This document shows positions 23,230 to 34,680 of a stretch of DNA of 64,000 nt, in pieces (position 1 is the first letter of the stretch; the number at the start of each line of letters is the position of its first letter). A program made the position numbers and the translations under genes. Under the pieces are notes generated by a model. The model made no database searches and was not told the origin of the DNA. It saw only the letters and a program-made list of their open reading frames with translations. The DNA comes from Liquidambar formosana (lineage: Eukaryota; Streptophyta; Magnoliopsida; Saxifragales; Altingiaceae): contig CM077826.1 of NCBI GenBank assembly GCA_039720395.1, positions 31,678,810 through 31,742,809 on the forward strand. The letters are read 5' to 3'.

Positions 23230-23470
23230 TACTAACCACGACTACGGCCCCTACACGCTCTTGATATGAGGCGCAATAGGCTTTTGCTTTTTCTTTACGG
23301 CTACGGCCCCTACACGCTTATGATATGAAGCGTAGTAGGCTTTTTCCTTTTTCTTTACGGCTACGGCCCCTACACACTCTTGATATGAGGCGCAGTAGGC
23401 TTTTCCTTTTTCTTTATGGCTACGGCCCCTATACGCTCTTGATATGAGACGCAGTAGGCTTCTTTTTCTT
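23230..23470. repeat. Tandem array, ~62-bp unit
   Basis: Four to five copies of a unit with ctacggcccctacacgctct and tgatatgaggcgcagtaggc, starting near 23238, 23300, 23362 and 23424. Probably part of an LTR or its adjacent untranslated DNA. Confidence 0.8.
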
Positions 23471-23875
23471 TCTTTTATTTTGAGGTTGAATCCTCTGGGT
23501 TGTAGTCGTTGCAATTCTTCCCCCTAAAAATTCTAATTATTAACTTTTAGAGGCTATGGCTTTTTGCTACCCTCCGGGTTGTGGTTGTTGCGACTCTTTG
23601 CCCCAATACTTGAGCACTTTTCATTTTGTGGTCACTTGAACCTATTTATTTTATGTACATATACTTGTGCTTTTCAAAGCAATAAACATCACATTCATGA
23701 ATTCCAAACCTTGCTAAGGTTGATTATGTTTATATATCTTTTGACATTTTCGATGTGCTTATCTTGAAATTTCATGCTATGTTGATATTTCGATTCTATT
23801 CCCATGTGAATAAGATTCAACTAAAGACTTGAGATAATCTATCATACTATGGATAAAGAGTTGTGGACCCCGGAA

Positions 23876-26800
23876 ATTAGGCCCATAAGGGTTCGGCGAG
23901 AGATTTGGTGAAAGACAACAAGGGAAGGAGTCGCCACCCCATTTTTTAAGGGAAAAGAGGAAAACCCTAAAATGTTTCATTTTTCCAAAACAAATGACTC
24001 CATGTTTAAAAATGGAAAGGCAAAAAGTCTTTTGGAAACCAAAGATTGTGAATTCGGAAGCTAAGTTACGATATGGGAAGGTTCTAGGCAAAGCCTATAG
24101 GCACCCATATCGCCCTAAACAATCTCTTAATTTAATTAGGCTAAATCAAAGTCTTAAATACACAAGAATTAACAATTATCATCACAAGGCAGCATGCATA
24201 TCATCCATTCATTCATCCACATAAGCAGTTAAATTATAGAAAAATAGAAAAGAGAAAGAAGGGAAAGAAAACTTAGGATACTTCGTATCCTAGGGCAGAC
24301 TTGAACCTCACGAAGAGCGCTTACGTACCATGTATGGAAATACATGGATCAAAGTCTACGTAGTTCGAAAAGGAATAGGGTTATAACCTAATAAAGGCCT
24401 ATAGTAAACCCTACGTTTCCTTTCAAGAGAAATATGGTAAGTTTCCAAAAATAAATGATTCTCAAAAGCTCTTTAGAAAGTATGGAATTTCAATAAAGAT
24501 AGAAACTTTGATTTAAAAAGGTATTCTTTTATGAAAGGAAACTATAGAATCTATCATGTTCCCTTATTAGGAAATAACCCTAGGAGGGAGAAAGGAAAAG
24601 TTTTGAAGAAGGAAAGAAAGGTGAATTAGGGCACCTTCATACCCTACTTACCTTAAGCAAAAGCAACCTATCAAAATAACCACCCTATTGCATAAGGTAA
24701 TTACTTTATTTGCAAGATTTCATCTCACAATAGCCAAAATAATCACCCCACATTGGTGGGGTAATTGCACCTGTCATATCCCACTTTCTATGGGTTTGTA
24801 CCTGTCAAGCACCTGCAATTTGCATGCAAAACACACCAAAGAACACCAACAAACCAACCTAGTTTCTAACCAAGCAATTATCATGCTTAAACATAGGCTA
24901 TCAAATGCTCAAAATATGTCATTAAGGACAGATAACAGATATGGACAAAATTGAAATAAGGCTTAAAATCACCCATAAGTCATGTAAATAACACGAATCA
25001 TGGACTAACTAAAACCTTAATTCAGCCCTATATGTAATAACATGCAAAAAACCCTAAAATCAACTATATGAATGTAGAAAATATCATAGTTATCTAATAT
25101 GCAACACATATGCAGCAACTATGAAGAAAAACTAAAGAAAATCCCTAAGCTACCATGCTATATGCAACTTTCCTAAAACAAGGATGAATGAAACCCTAAA
25201 ATCACAATTGTGCATAAAATCACATGAAATAACTCTAAATCATGCAAAACCGAATATGAACAGCATTCTAACCATGCATATTAACCAATAGAATGATCAA
25301 TCCATGACAAAAACATAGGCTTGCACATGAAATATAGCTATTATAAACGAAAACTCAATTTCAGCACAAGAGAAGCCTTAGAATCCCAACTATGCATTAA
25401 ATCACATGAAACAAACCTCTAGCATGCAAAACAGCCCATGAACATCATCCTAATCATGCATATTAGCTAATAGAAGCAGCAAAACATGATAAGAATATAT
25501 GCTTTAATATGCAAAAGAGTTATTTCATGCAGAAAACTAATTTCAACACTAAGGAAACCCTAGAATCACAAACTCACATAAAATTACATGGAATAACACT
25601 ACAACATGCATAACTGTCCATGAATGACATTTTTATCACATATATTAACCAGCAAAAGTATCAACATATGATAAAAACTCAACCTTGAACACGAAATAAT
25701 GCTATTCTAGGCATGAATCCTAATTTAAAAGAGAGAAAGGGGAGGGGAAGGTATACCTATAGTGAAGTCCCTTTTTGCTGCTGTAGAGAGTCCTTCTCTT
25801 CTTATGAACTACTGGAAACTCCTTCCTTCAAGCCTTCAAGCAAAGATCCAGCCCTCCTTCAAGCTCTCTCTCTCACTTTCTCACTCAGAATTTAGGTTAA
25901 ACTACCTTAGGGATGGCTGTAATTGCCTCCAAGTCTCTCTAAGTGTTTCCTCCCTCCCTAATGCTGAAATATAAGGGGGTATTTATAGAGTTTGAGGGGA
26001 ATCCCTCAATGGTTGGGATTAAAACCCTAGATATTGATCCAAAGGTCCTTAGAGACTCTCTTGGGGCTCAAGTAGGTCAATTAGGGTTGAAAATAGGGTG
26101 GAATGGCGGCTGGAGGCAGACAAATCTGAGAAAATAGGGAGGGATCCGCTTTAGCACTCAAAAAAGGAAAGAAGCTCGGGTGACCACCTAGCCCTGGGTG
26201 GTCACCCAAGGCCTCGTCATTTCTTGCTTTATTCTGACCCTTTCAGCTTCCAAATGTGTTTTAGGGCTCAAATCAACTCCAATTTTAACAAAACGAAAGC
26301 CAAAACGACCGTGTTTCGAAGGGGAATGTAATTTTAGTCACTTTAAGGCAAAAAACCCTAGCCATGGCTGCATGGGTAGGCTTTACAAAGGCGGTTAACC
26401 GCTATACTCCACCGTCGCTTAGCTTAGGTATGCACACAAGGTTGCATCGAATGTCTTTCAATTCGAAATTCAACCTCCCTAAACACATTTGGGGATGAAA
26501 TTAAGACTTATCAAAGTCAAATGAATAGGAATGGAGTGAGAATCATGAGCCAATTCGAGCTAACCCGAAGTAGGTCTCTTAACCAACCTGAGCCATATTA
26601 AGCCATTCTAATCCCAAACCATCAATTCATCAAATTGAACCCATAAATACCTCAAATACATCCATATAAACTCTAATTGACAACTTGGAGATCATTTCAT
26701 GGTCAAATGGAAAGTTTGTGACCTAGAAGATGATTATGCCCCTCAAGTCGCAAAAGTTCTTATTAACCCTCAAGATAAACTCCAAATCGAACCAAAATTC

Positions 26801-26920
26801 ATATACATCATCCTTAAGACCCTAGAAACTCAACGCAAAAGACTAGGCTCAAAAAGGAAACAAAAAGACACATAAAATGACAAACCCTAGCTAAGGTGGC
26901 AAAAATGGGGTGTGACAAGA
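23876..26920 (-). repeat. Tat-like LTR, minus strand, with primer-binding site
   Basis: Read on the minus strand, an LTR start tgtcacacccc lies at about 26920. A TATA-like ctctataaatacccc lies at 25975-25990, and the end near 23940 is followed by gtggcgactcc (23922-23932), the primer-binding site used by Tat/Ogre-type elements. The 23876-24665 end is inverted with respect to 28620-29375. No internal coding region is visible on the far side. Confidence 0.55.
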
Positions 26921-28380
26921 GTTTACAGCATCAAATGCTTAAAAACTCATCCATAGCATAATAGCTTATCGCCATCAAATGGAGTTAATCAATTGACCTG
27001 CCAGATTCCAATAAATCACTTTACCCTAGATCCAAGAACTCCTACGTGTCCCTACATCACGTAGCAAGAACTCAATCCTTGAAAGATTTAATGGATTGCA
27101 TTTTTATTCAATTAATTCAAGTGCGCACCAAGACTGGATTCAAATTCCTCCCAAAACCATCTTTAAGCTCCAAGAGCTCTAAGTACTTTTTCAAAAGGTC
27201 TTCTAAAATTGAAAGTGATTCTTTACATCTTAAATCCTCGCTAAAAAATTCATATATGCGTGGAACCTTTTTCCCACCAATCATTTTTGACAACATTACC
27301 ATCTTTATCAAATAAAGATTTTTTATTCAAAAAGAACCTCCTGCCATCAAGCAAACTGTTAACACACGCCCCTTTTCTTCACTGACGAGTTCATTCCAAA
27401 AGTGGCTCGAATAAATTCTTTTCATTAAAAATGGCACGTGCCCTCTTTTCACAGAAATGATCCTAATCAAATCAATTTTCCAAACACCATCATTCTATGC
27501 AGGATTTCCTTTCTAGTACGGATTGAGAATTATAAAGTTTCACTTTCACTTTATTTAAACCAGATTTCTTTACACTTCAAAAGTGTTCTTACCTCAAATC
27601 AAATATATTTTCTTCCTTCAAAAGGAACCCCTGTCTTCAAAAGGCAATCCTTTCCCTTCAAAAAGAGAACATCTCCTTGATAGCTTTCAAAAAGCATCCT
27701 TTTCTTTACCCGTTCCATCGACTTCAAAAGTCTCGAACTTTCTCAAGAATCCAAACAGGTTCACACTTGATATTAATTCTTTAAAAATAGACTCACATCA
27801 TTTCCATTTCCATACTTTCATAAATGATTGATTTTACCACTGCAAGACAGGGATATTTTAGAGTTAATCAATTTGACCTAAGACACCCAAGAGAATGAAG
27901 GCGAATTTGTGGTCCTTTCAAAACAAATTTTATTCACATCCTTAAGGCATACTCTTTCAAACACCAACACTTTCAAAAAGACTTTGTTTTAATGCCTTTA
28001 AGGATCTCTTTTTCAAAATGACAGAATTCACCACCCTTCAAAAGGGTGTTCTATGTCAAATTATTCGTATAGGAAATCAACAATATCAAATGGGATTTTA
28101 ATCAGAAACATCGTTGAAATCGGGAACCGTTGGATTCCAATGGGCGATGTGGGGTGCCTCATACCTTCCCCACTCGTAACCAAACCCCCTTACCCACAAT
28201 CTTTAGTCTCACATACCACTAGGAGTCATTTAACTTTTCCAATAGACCCTTAGATGGGCCTATTAATGATAAGCCCTCAAATGGACTTACTTTGGGATCT
28301 CATATGACCCCACTTTCTGATTAACCACAGGATGTCCAGTCACATCCTCAAACCCCTGATTGGTGGCGACTCCATAGCCT
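26921..28380 (+). repeat. Tat-like LTR end, plus strand
   Basis: AT-rich, TTCAAAAG-rich DNA ending in gggcgatgtggggtgcct (28143-28160) and, about 200 bases on, gtggcgactcc (28363-28373). These are the same terminal landmarks as the other two Tat-like LTR ends at 23.9 and 29.3 kb, but otherwise divergent. The left limit is not defined. Confidence 0.4.
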
Positions 28381-29375
28381 TGATCATTCTAGGTCTTGCA
28401 TGCCTAGGCCGGTCAAGGCGCCCTTGAAATGAACTCAACACACACCCAGCACCAGGATGGACCACCGGGGTCATCCCGAAAAGATCGAGGGAAAATCCCT
28501 TTTCCCTTACCTATATATATACATATATATATTCCTTTTTTTAGGGTAGCGACAATTGCCTTATTGCAAATAAAGTTGTTATTGCTTATGCTTGCTATTG
28601 CTTGGAGAAGATTGCACAAAGTAAGTAGGGTATGAAGTGCCCTAATTCACTTTTCCCAACCTTTCTTTCCCTTTTCCCTTTCTAGGGTTATTTCTTAATA
28701 CAGATACATAGTCATTACTTGAGGATTCCTTACAAAATAATTTGTCTTTTTATTAAAGTTTCCATTTTGTGGAAGTTACTTGGTTTCAAACTTGGTTTAT
28801 TCATCAAATTCTCTTTTAAATAAGGAAACTTAGGGTTTTTACCATAAGTCCGTATTAGGATTTAACCCTATTTTTTTCAAACTACATGGATTTTGATCTA
28901 TGTATTTCTATACGTGGTACGTAGGCGCTCACTTTGAGGTTCAAGTCTGCCCTAGGATACTAAGTATCCTAGGTTTTATTTTTCTTTTACTCTTTTGTCA
29001 ATCGCATATGATTGCTAGTGGAGTAGGATGGATTTGTGATTGGTTTGCATGTTGTATTTTATTGATTGATATTAATTTGCATGTGATTAAGTCATTAAGT
29101 TAGCCCAGTCAAATTAAGAGACCAACTCGGGCGATGTGGGTGCCTATAGGCTTAGCCTAGAACCTTCCCACGTCGTAACTTAGCCCCTGAATCCAATTTT
29201 ATGGTTTTAAAGACTTTGCCTTTCCTTTTAAAATGGAGTCATGTGGTTTTGAAATAAAACATTTTTATGGTTTTCCTCTTTTACTTAAAAAATAAGGTGG
29301 CGACTCCTTTTCTTTTGTTATCTTTCACCTATCTTTTGCCAAACCCTTATTGGCCGCGCTTTTTCGTGGGTTCAC
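28381..29375 (+). repeat. Tat-like LTR end, plus strand, inverted copy of 23.9-24.7 kb
   Basis: Contains gccctaggatac near 28950, the terminal landmark gggcgatgtgggtgcctata (29128-29147), and gtggcgactcc (29300-29310), followed by gtgggttcacag. Over about 750 bp it is the reverse complement of 23876-24665, with moderate divergence. It represents another member of the same LTR family. Confidence 0.55.
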
Positions 29376-29849
29376 AGAATCTTTTATTTTTATTTTTTTT
29401 GAATCAACAACACAAAAGGTGACAAAAGATAGTGGCAAAAAAAAAAAAAATCATATCAAATTTCTTAGTGGCATGTTAAATCTCTTAAGAGGCTTATGGA
29501 TGAAACTATTCCCTTTTAATCTAGTCACAAAGAATCACTTTGGATGATAGTCACATGCAAAGCTCCCTTTTTTTTTCCCTTTTTCTTTTCTTTTCCTTTT
29601 GTTTTTTTTTTTTTTTATATATATATAGACCACACCCAAAGTGACTTTATGGGCTGCCTACATATCCCTACTTAATCCTTGAAAAAAAAAGCACATACAT
29701 CTAAAAAGCTTATCTTTTGTAGGGAATCAAGTCTTCGTAGTTCAAACACAATTTTCCCTTTTTTTTTTTTGAAAGCCCTAACTTTTGCCTAGACCGCTTT
29801 TTCAGGTTTTCAACCTAGCGGGCTAGGACTCTATACATGCCAAAGATTT
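29376..29849. other. T/A-rich junction between Tat-like LTR and gag remnant
   Basis: Several poly-T or poly-A runs and the segment gggctgcctacatatcccta, often seen downstream of gag in gypsy elements (from memory). No gene supported. Confidence 0.35.
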
Positions 29850-31827
29850 TTATTGATATAGGGACCACCCTAATTTGATCTTCAACTCTCCTTCCGAGTC
29901 ATGAACTGATGCTCTAACCTCTTTGATCACAAAGTATTTCTTCAACAATTCTCTATCAATCTTTTTTTTGACATTCTTGATGATTCTACCATCACCTCCA
30001 AGATCAATCTTTCCCTTGCGAGCCAATTCTAAAATCTTCTCCTTTAGGACAAAACATTTTTCTATAGGATAGCTGACCAATCTATGGTACTTGCAGTATG
30101 TTGGGTCGTCAACCTTACCAGCCTCCTCAGGACATTTCATCTCAGGAAGTTCAATAAGGTTACTTTTGAGGAGATCTTCTAACATTTCTGCAACATCAAA
30201 ACCAGGAAAAAGGTATTCCTTTTCTTGCATTTCTTTCAAAGTGGCCTTCTTCTTTCCTTTATCTTGAAAGGTATCAGGTCTTTCATCTATCTTCTTCTTT
30301 GACTTGAGTACAAACTTCAGCGGCATTGAGCTCACAGCCATAGATTCTTTGTTGTAATTTTTGATGGGATACTTGCCCCCTTTACGATTATCTTGCTTTT
30401 CTTTTCCTTTGTGAAAATCTTGGACTGAAGGGTTTTGGAGTAGTGGACCTTGGCTTCCGCTAGCTGCCATGCTAAGCTCCATATCGTGAGCACGCGTTGC
30501 TAAATCTTCAAAGGTCTTAGGCCTAATTCCTTGCAAGATGTAACGTAGACCCCAATGCATCCCTTGAGTGCACATCTCAACGGCAGAAGCTTCAGACAGC
30601 CTGTCTTTGCAATTCAAACTTAAATTCCTCCATCTATTGATATAATCAATGACATGCTCCTCCTTCCATTGGTAAGTGCTGGTTAGTTCAATCATACTAA
30701 CCGTTTGACGAGTGCTGAAGAAGCGATCAATGAATTCTTGTTCAAGTTGATCCCAACTATCAATTGATCTTGATGACAAATCAGTATACCAATCAAAAGC
30801 AAAGCCTTTTAAGGATTGGACAAACTGCTTAACCAATAGATCTCCGTCAGTGCCGGCGTTATTACAAGTTTCCACAAAGTGAGCCACATGTTGCTTCGGG
30901 TTACATTTGCCATCAAGTTGTTGGAAGTTTGGAGGCTGATAGCTAGTAGGCTTAGCATATGCATGTGAAGATCGAGCGTTGCCTTCGACCTTATCCTTAA
31001 TGGTACCGACAATGAACTCTCTTAATTAGGTCCATTAGGACTGATCCATCCGAGGGAATATGCAAACTCCCAAATGAAACTCCGGTCCTTGGAATAGTTC
31101 CGGTCATGTTGTGTGGATTCGTATGTGGCATACTTGTTGGCAAATTGGTAGCAGCATTACCAGAATCGCCCACGTTAGTATTCCTCGGTGGTGTATCCGT
31201 TGTTGTATTAGCGGTAGTATTGTTAGACCCACCTAACTCAGGATTCACTGGTGGCTAACCCGTTGTCACATTAGCAGTAGTATTACTAGATTGACCTAAC
31301 TCGGGATTCATTTGCGGTGCACCCATTCTAGGCTGTTCCAAATTCCCAATCTTTTCTACTAGTATAGCCATTTGCATATCTCTTTTTTGCGTAGCAGCTA
31401 TGAGAACTTCAATAGCCTTGGCCATTCTTGTAATCTGTTCTTTCAAAGATAGCGTGTTAGTCACCATCACAAGCACAGCATTGAAACTTCCAAATCTGGT
31501 AGAGTCTGTAGGTGACATTAGCTTGGATTGCGGCGTTCCATAAGGAGTAACAGGTGCAGAATTGGTATTTGAGTCATCCTCCTCAGCGGTGTCCTTGTTT
31601 CCTCGTAAAAAGTCTATGGTAATGACTGGGCTTCTAGGGGTAGTAGAACCAAACCCGAATGTTGGTTTACATGCAGCAATTTGAGCGTATAAGTCAGCAA
31701 TTGCCTTTTTCTTGCTTCGAGTCATAGGGCCCAAATTCAGGGTGTCACAGCTTGATTCCTGATTTGCAGCTTAGTTGATTGATCCATGAGATTTGGGATC
31801 TTGAGTGGTAGCTTTCTTAGGAGCCAT
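29850..31827 (-). pseudogene. Ty3/gypsy gag remnant, minus strand
   Basis: ATG at 31825-31827 is followed after 18 codons by TAA (31771-31773). Further on in the same frame there is a TAG (31255-31257), then a frameshift near 31000, then an open stretch to 29850. Readable parts include MTRSKKKAIADLYAQIAACK, and the core Gag domain with [38 protein letters not shown] and [18 protein letters not shown]. The segment [20 protein letters not shown] is a CxxH..C-like motif that many gypsy Gag proteins carry. No Pol follows. The product built virus-like particles in the ancestral element; this copy cannot. Confidence 0.82.
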
Positions 31828-31897
31828 TGAATTTGTAGAGAGTTGACGAAAAGAAGAGATGAGAGGCAAAGATGGTCCCACCGGGCGTGCCAGAAAT

Positions 31898-32747
31898 TTG
31901 TACGCACAAATTTCATGTCTAAAAATAAATAGACCAAAAAAAGTGGACAAAAGATAATTTTATTAATTTGTAGAAGGGGAATACAATCTCTGCATAAACT
32001 TTGTTTACAGAGTAAAATAACCTCTGATTCTTCTCTCCTTGAAACTTTGACTCGAGGGCTTGAGTAGCTTGTTCTCGATTTAGTGGGTGAAATCTCCTTC
32101 GATGTAGGTGGAATGGATCTCTTGTGTGAGTCTCTAGGCTTTGAGCGTATTAGAGACTATGAACTTTGGTGCGAGTTCTTCGTCTTGAATCTTTGGTATA
32201 GAAGTTCTATGGAGCTTTTGACGCTTTAATCCAATAGAGTTTAAATGCTTGAATGTTGGTCACATCAGAGCTTTCGAGGCTTTGGTCTGACAGAGCTTTG
32301 TTGTTTGAATGTTTTTTTCCTTTGAGCCTTGGGGGCTACCTCTATTTAAAGTGGTAGGGTCAAGAGTATTCTGATAATAATTGATTTCTTAATAATTATC
32401 CCTTATTTATCTTTTATAAAAGGATAAATATTAATTATTTGATAACCATCCTAACCAAAACATGTGGCAACATTTGATTGGAAGAATTACTTGTCTTCCT
32501 TTTATTTGGTTTCACTTAACAAGTGGCAATATTTGATTTGGCTACCTGTGTAACAATTTTAAAACACATGGCAACTTGAAATTCGCCAACGCTGTATAAT
32601 AAAAGACACATAGCACACATTTATTTGCCATAAATATATCCTACTCAACTTATAAGAAGACATGTGGGCAAATTTAATTTGCCATGATTTAGTTGACTTT
32701 AAGACACGTGCTTACTTGTGAGTGGTTGCAAATTTTCTCGTTTTACA
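31898..32747 (-). repeat. LTR of the gag remnant (minus strand)
   Basis: About 850 bp, TG at 31898 and CA at 32747 on the plus strand. Just inside it, on the minus strand, tggcacgcccggtgggacc (31874-31892) looks like the primer-binding site, and gag follows 50 bases later. A TATA-like ttaaatag lies near 32345 on the minus strand. No second LTR was found, so the element is truncated on its 3' side, around 29.8 kb. Confidence 0.65.
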
Positions 32748-32799
32748 GGAATGATGGAGGTAATGGAATGATGATTCTATTCTCTAAAAAAAAAAATTA

Positions 32800-33026
32800 G
32801 TGTTTGGTTGCACAAGGGGATGGAATGGTTATTTCCTTGTAGGGGTCTATTCCCTTCAATAAGGGAATAGCCATTCCTTCCCAATCCAAAAAGAATGGCT
32901 ATTTCCACCTTTCGAGTAAAAATAATTAAAAATGAATTTCACCTATGTTTTTTTATTTCATTCCCACCCCTTACCAAACATGAGAATGGAATGTCCATTC
33001 TCGTTCCATTCTTTCAAACCAAACAC
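32800..33026. mobile_element. MITE-like element with gtgtttggtt termini
   Basis: Termini gtgtttggtt (32800-32809) and aaccaaacac (33017-33026) are inverted, and an inner hairpin (attccctt/aagggaat near 32853-32870) adds to the fold. About 227 bp, non-coding. The ends resemble PIF/Harbinger-type MITEs, but I could not confirm a 3-bp TSD. It ends 130 bases before the TyrRS start codon. Confidence 0.5.
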
Positions 33027-33156
33027 AGCCTAAATCTATTTTCTTTTCTTTTCCTTTTTTATTTTTTCCACGAAAAGGATATAGAGTAATTTGTAAGGCG
33101 AATGGTGTGTGCGTGAGGGATTGCCGCCCGAAAGAAGAGAGCCCCGGTTAGCAGGC

Positions 33157-33269
33157 ATGGCTGTTACTGCTTCAAGGGCCTTCACCTGCTACAATCACAA
33201 GCTCTTCTTCTTTCCCAATACTAGTATTAATTTATGTCCTACACCTATTAAGGTGCCGTCCCTTCTCCT

Positions 33270-33303
<34 letters not shown>

Positions 33304-34680
33304 TCTCTCTTCTATCGCCCCAAGAATCCCATCCCTAGGTGCGTACATTCCGCACCAAAAAACCTAGAAACCCATTCACAAAGCCATGTTCCCCGTCGTC
33401 GAAACGTCATCGAAATCCTCGAAGAAAGGGGCCTCCTTGAATCGATTACCAGTGACAAGCTCAGGTCAGCTTGTTCCGACTCCAATCTCAAGGTTTACTG
33501 TGGTTTCGACCCCACTGCCGAGAGCTTACACTTGGGCAACCTGCTCGGCATTATCGTACTCTCCTGGTTTCAGCAATGCGGCCACAAAGCCGTCGCTTTG
33601 ATCGGCGGCGCGACCGCTAGGATCGGTGATCCGTCCGGCAAGAGCCTGGAGAGGCCCGAGCTGGATCCCGACTCGCTAGAGAAAAACACACAAGGGATTA
33701 CCAATACCATAACCAGAATACTTGGTCGAAACACGAAACCAAGCTCTGATTCTTTCGTAATTATTAATAACTACGATTGGTGGAAAGATGTCACATTGCT
33801 GGATTTCCTTAAAAGAGTTGGCCGATATGCGAGGGTGGGTACGATGATGGCAAAGGAGAGTGTGAAGAAGAGGCTTGAATCAGAACAAGGAATGAGCTAT
33901 ACCGAGTTCACGTACCAGTTGTTGCAGGGCTATGATTTCCTATACCTGTTCCAGAAGGAGGGCGTCAGTGTTCAAATTGGGGGCAGTGATCAGTGGGGAA
34001 ATATAACTGCAGGGACTGAACTGATTCGAAAAATTCTTCAGGCAGAAGGAGCCTATGGCTTGACATTTTCTCTTTTATTGAAGAGTGATGGGACCAAATT
34101 TGGGAAATCTGAAGATGGTGCAATTTGGCTTTCTTCATCTATGTTGTCCCCTTACAAGTTTTATCAGTATTTCTTCTCAGTCCCGGATGTGGATGTGGTG
34201 AGGCTTCTCAAAATTCTTACTTTTTCGGACATAGAGGAGATAAATGAGCTGGAAAGGGAGATGAAGAGTCCTGGCTATGTGCCCAATACAGCTCAGCGTA
34301 GGCTTGCTGAAGAAGTTACCCGGTTTGTCCATGGCCAGGATGGTTTGGATGAGGCTCTTAAGGCCACTGAAGCTTTGAGGCCAGGAGCAGAAACTAGATT
34401 GGATTGGCAGACCATTGAGGGGATTGCCAAGGATGTCCCCTCCTGCTCTTTAGCTTACAACGAGGTTTTGAATCTTCCTCTTATTGATCTTTCGGTTTCA
34501 GCCGGTTTACTTGAGAGTAAATCGGCTGCCCGCCGTCTGTTGAAGCAAGGGGGCCTCTACTTGAACAACAGCAGAGTTGATAGTGAAGGTAAGAAGATTG
34601 AGGCACAAGACATAGTGGATGGGAAAATTCTTCTTTTATCGGCAGGGAAGAAGAACAAGGTGGTTGTTCGGATATCTTAA
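33157..34680 (+). CDS. Tyrosyl-tRNA synthetase, organellar (bacterial type), intronless
   Basis: Class I enzyme charging tRNA-Tyr in plastids and mitochondria; 507 codons. ATG at 33157 is taken as the start because the frame upstream has no other ATG before a stop. Residues 1-80 form a basic, Ser/Asn-rich transit region that includes an (Asn-Gly)n run from a hexanucleotide repeat. The catalytic domain shows the HIGH-class motif HLGN at about 125-128, YQLLQGYD at 253-260 and GSDQWGN at 276-282 (tyrosine binding). The KMSKS-class motif KFGKS is at about 314-318. The C-terminal ~70 residues form an S4-like RNA-binding domain (SAARRLLKQGGLYLNNSRVD). All motifs are intact. A truncated copy of its promoter and first ~38 codons lies at 53.3-57.6 kb. 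Confidence 0.95.
33271..33303 (+). repeat. Hexanucleotide repeat aacggc inside the TyrRS transit region
   Basis: Five and a half units of aacggc encode alternating Asn-Gly. Length polymorphism would change the protein in steps of two residues without a frameshift. The partial gene copy at 57.6 kb loses similarity exactly at the start of this repeat. Confidence 0.85.

Noticed and set aside
33109..33156. Upstream extension of the TyrRS frame (REGLPPERREPRLAG)
   Set aside because: It would need a GTG start; ATG at 33157 is the first ATG in frame and begins a normal transit region.
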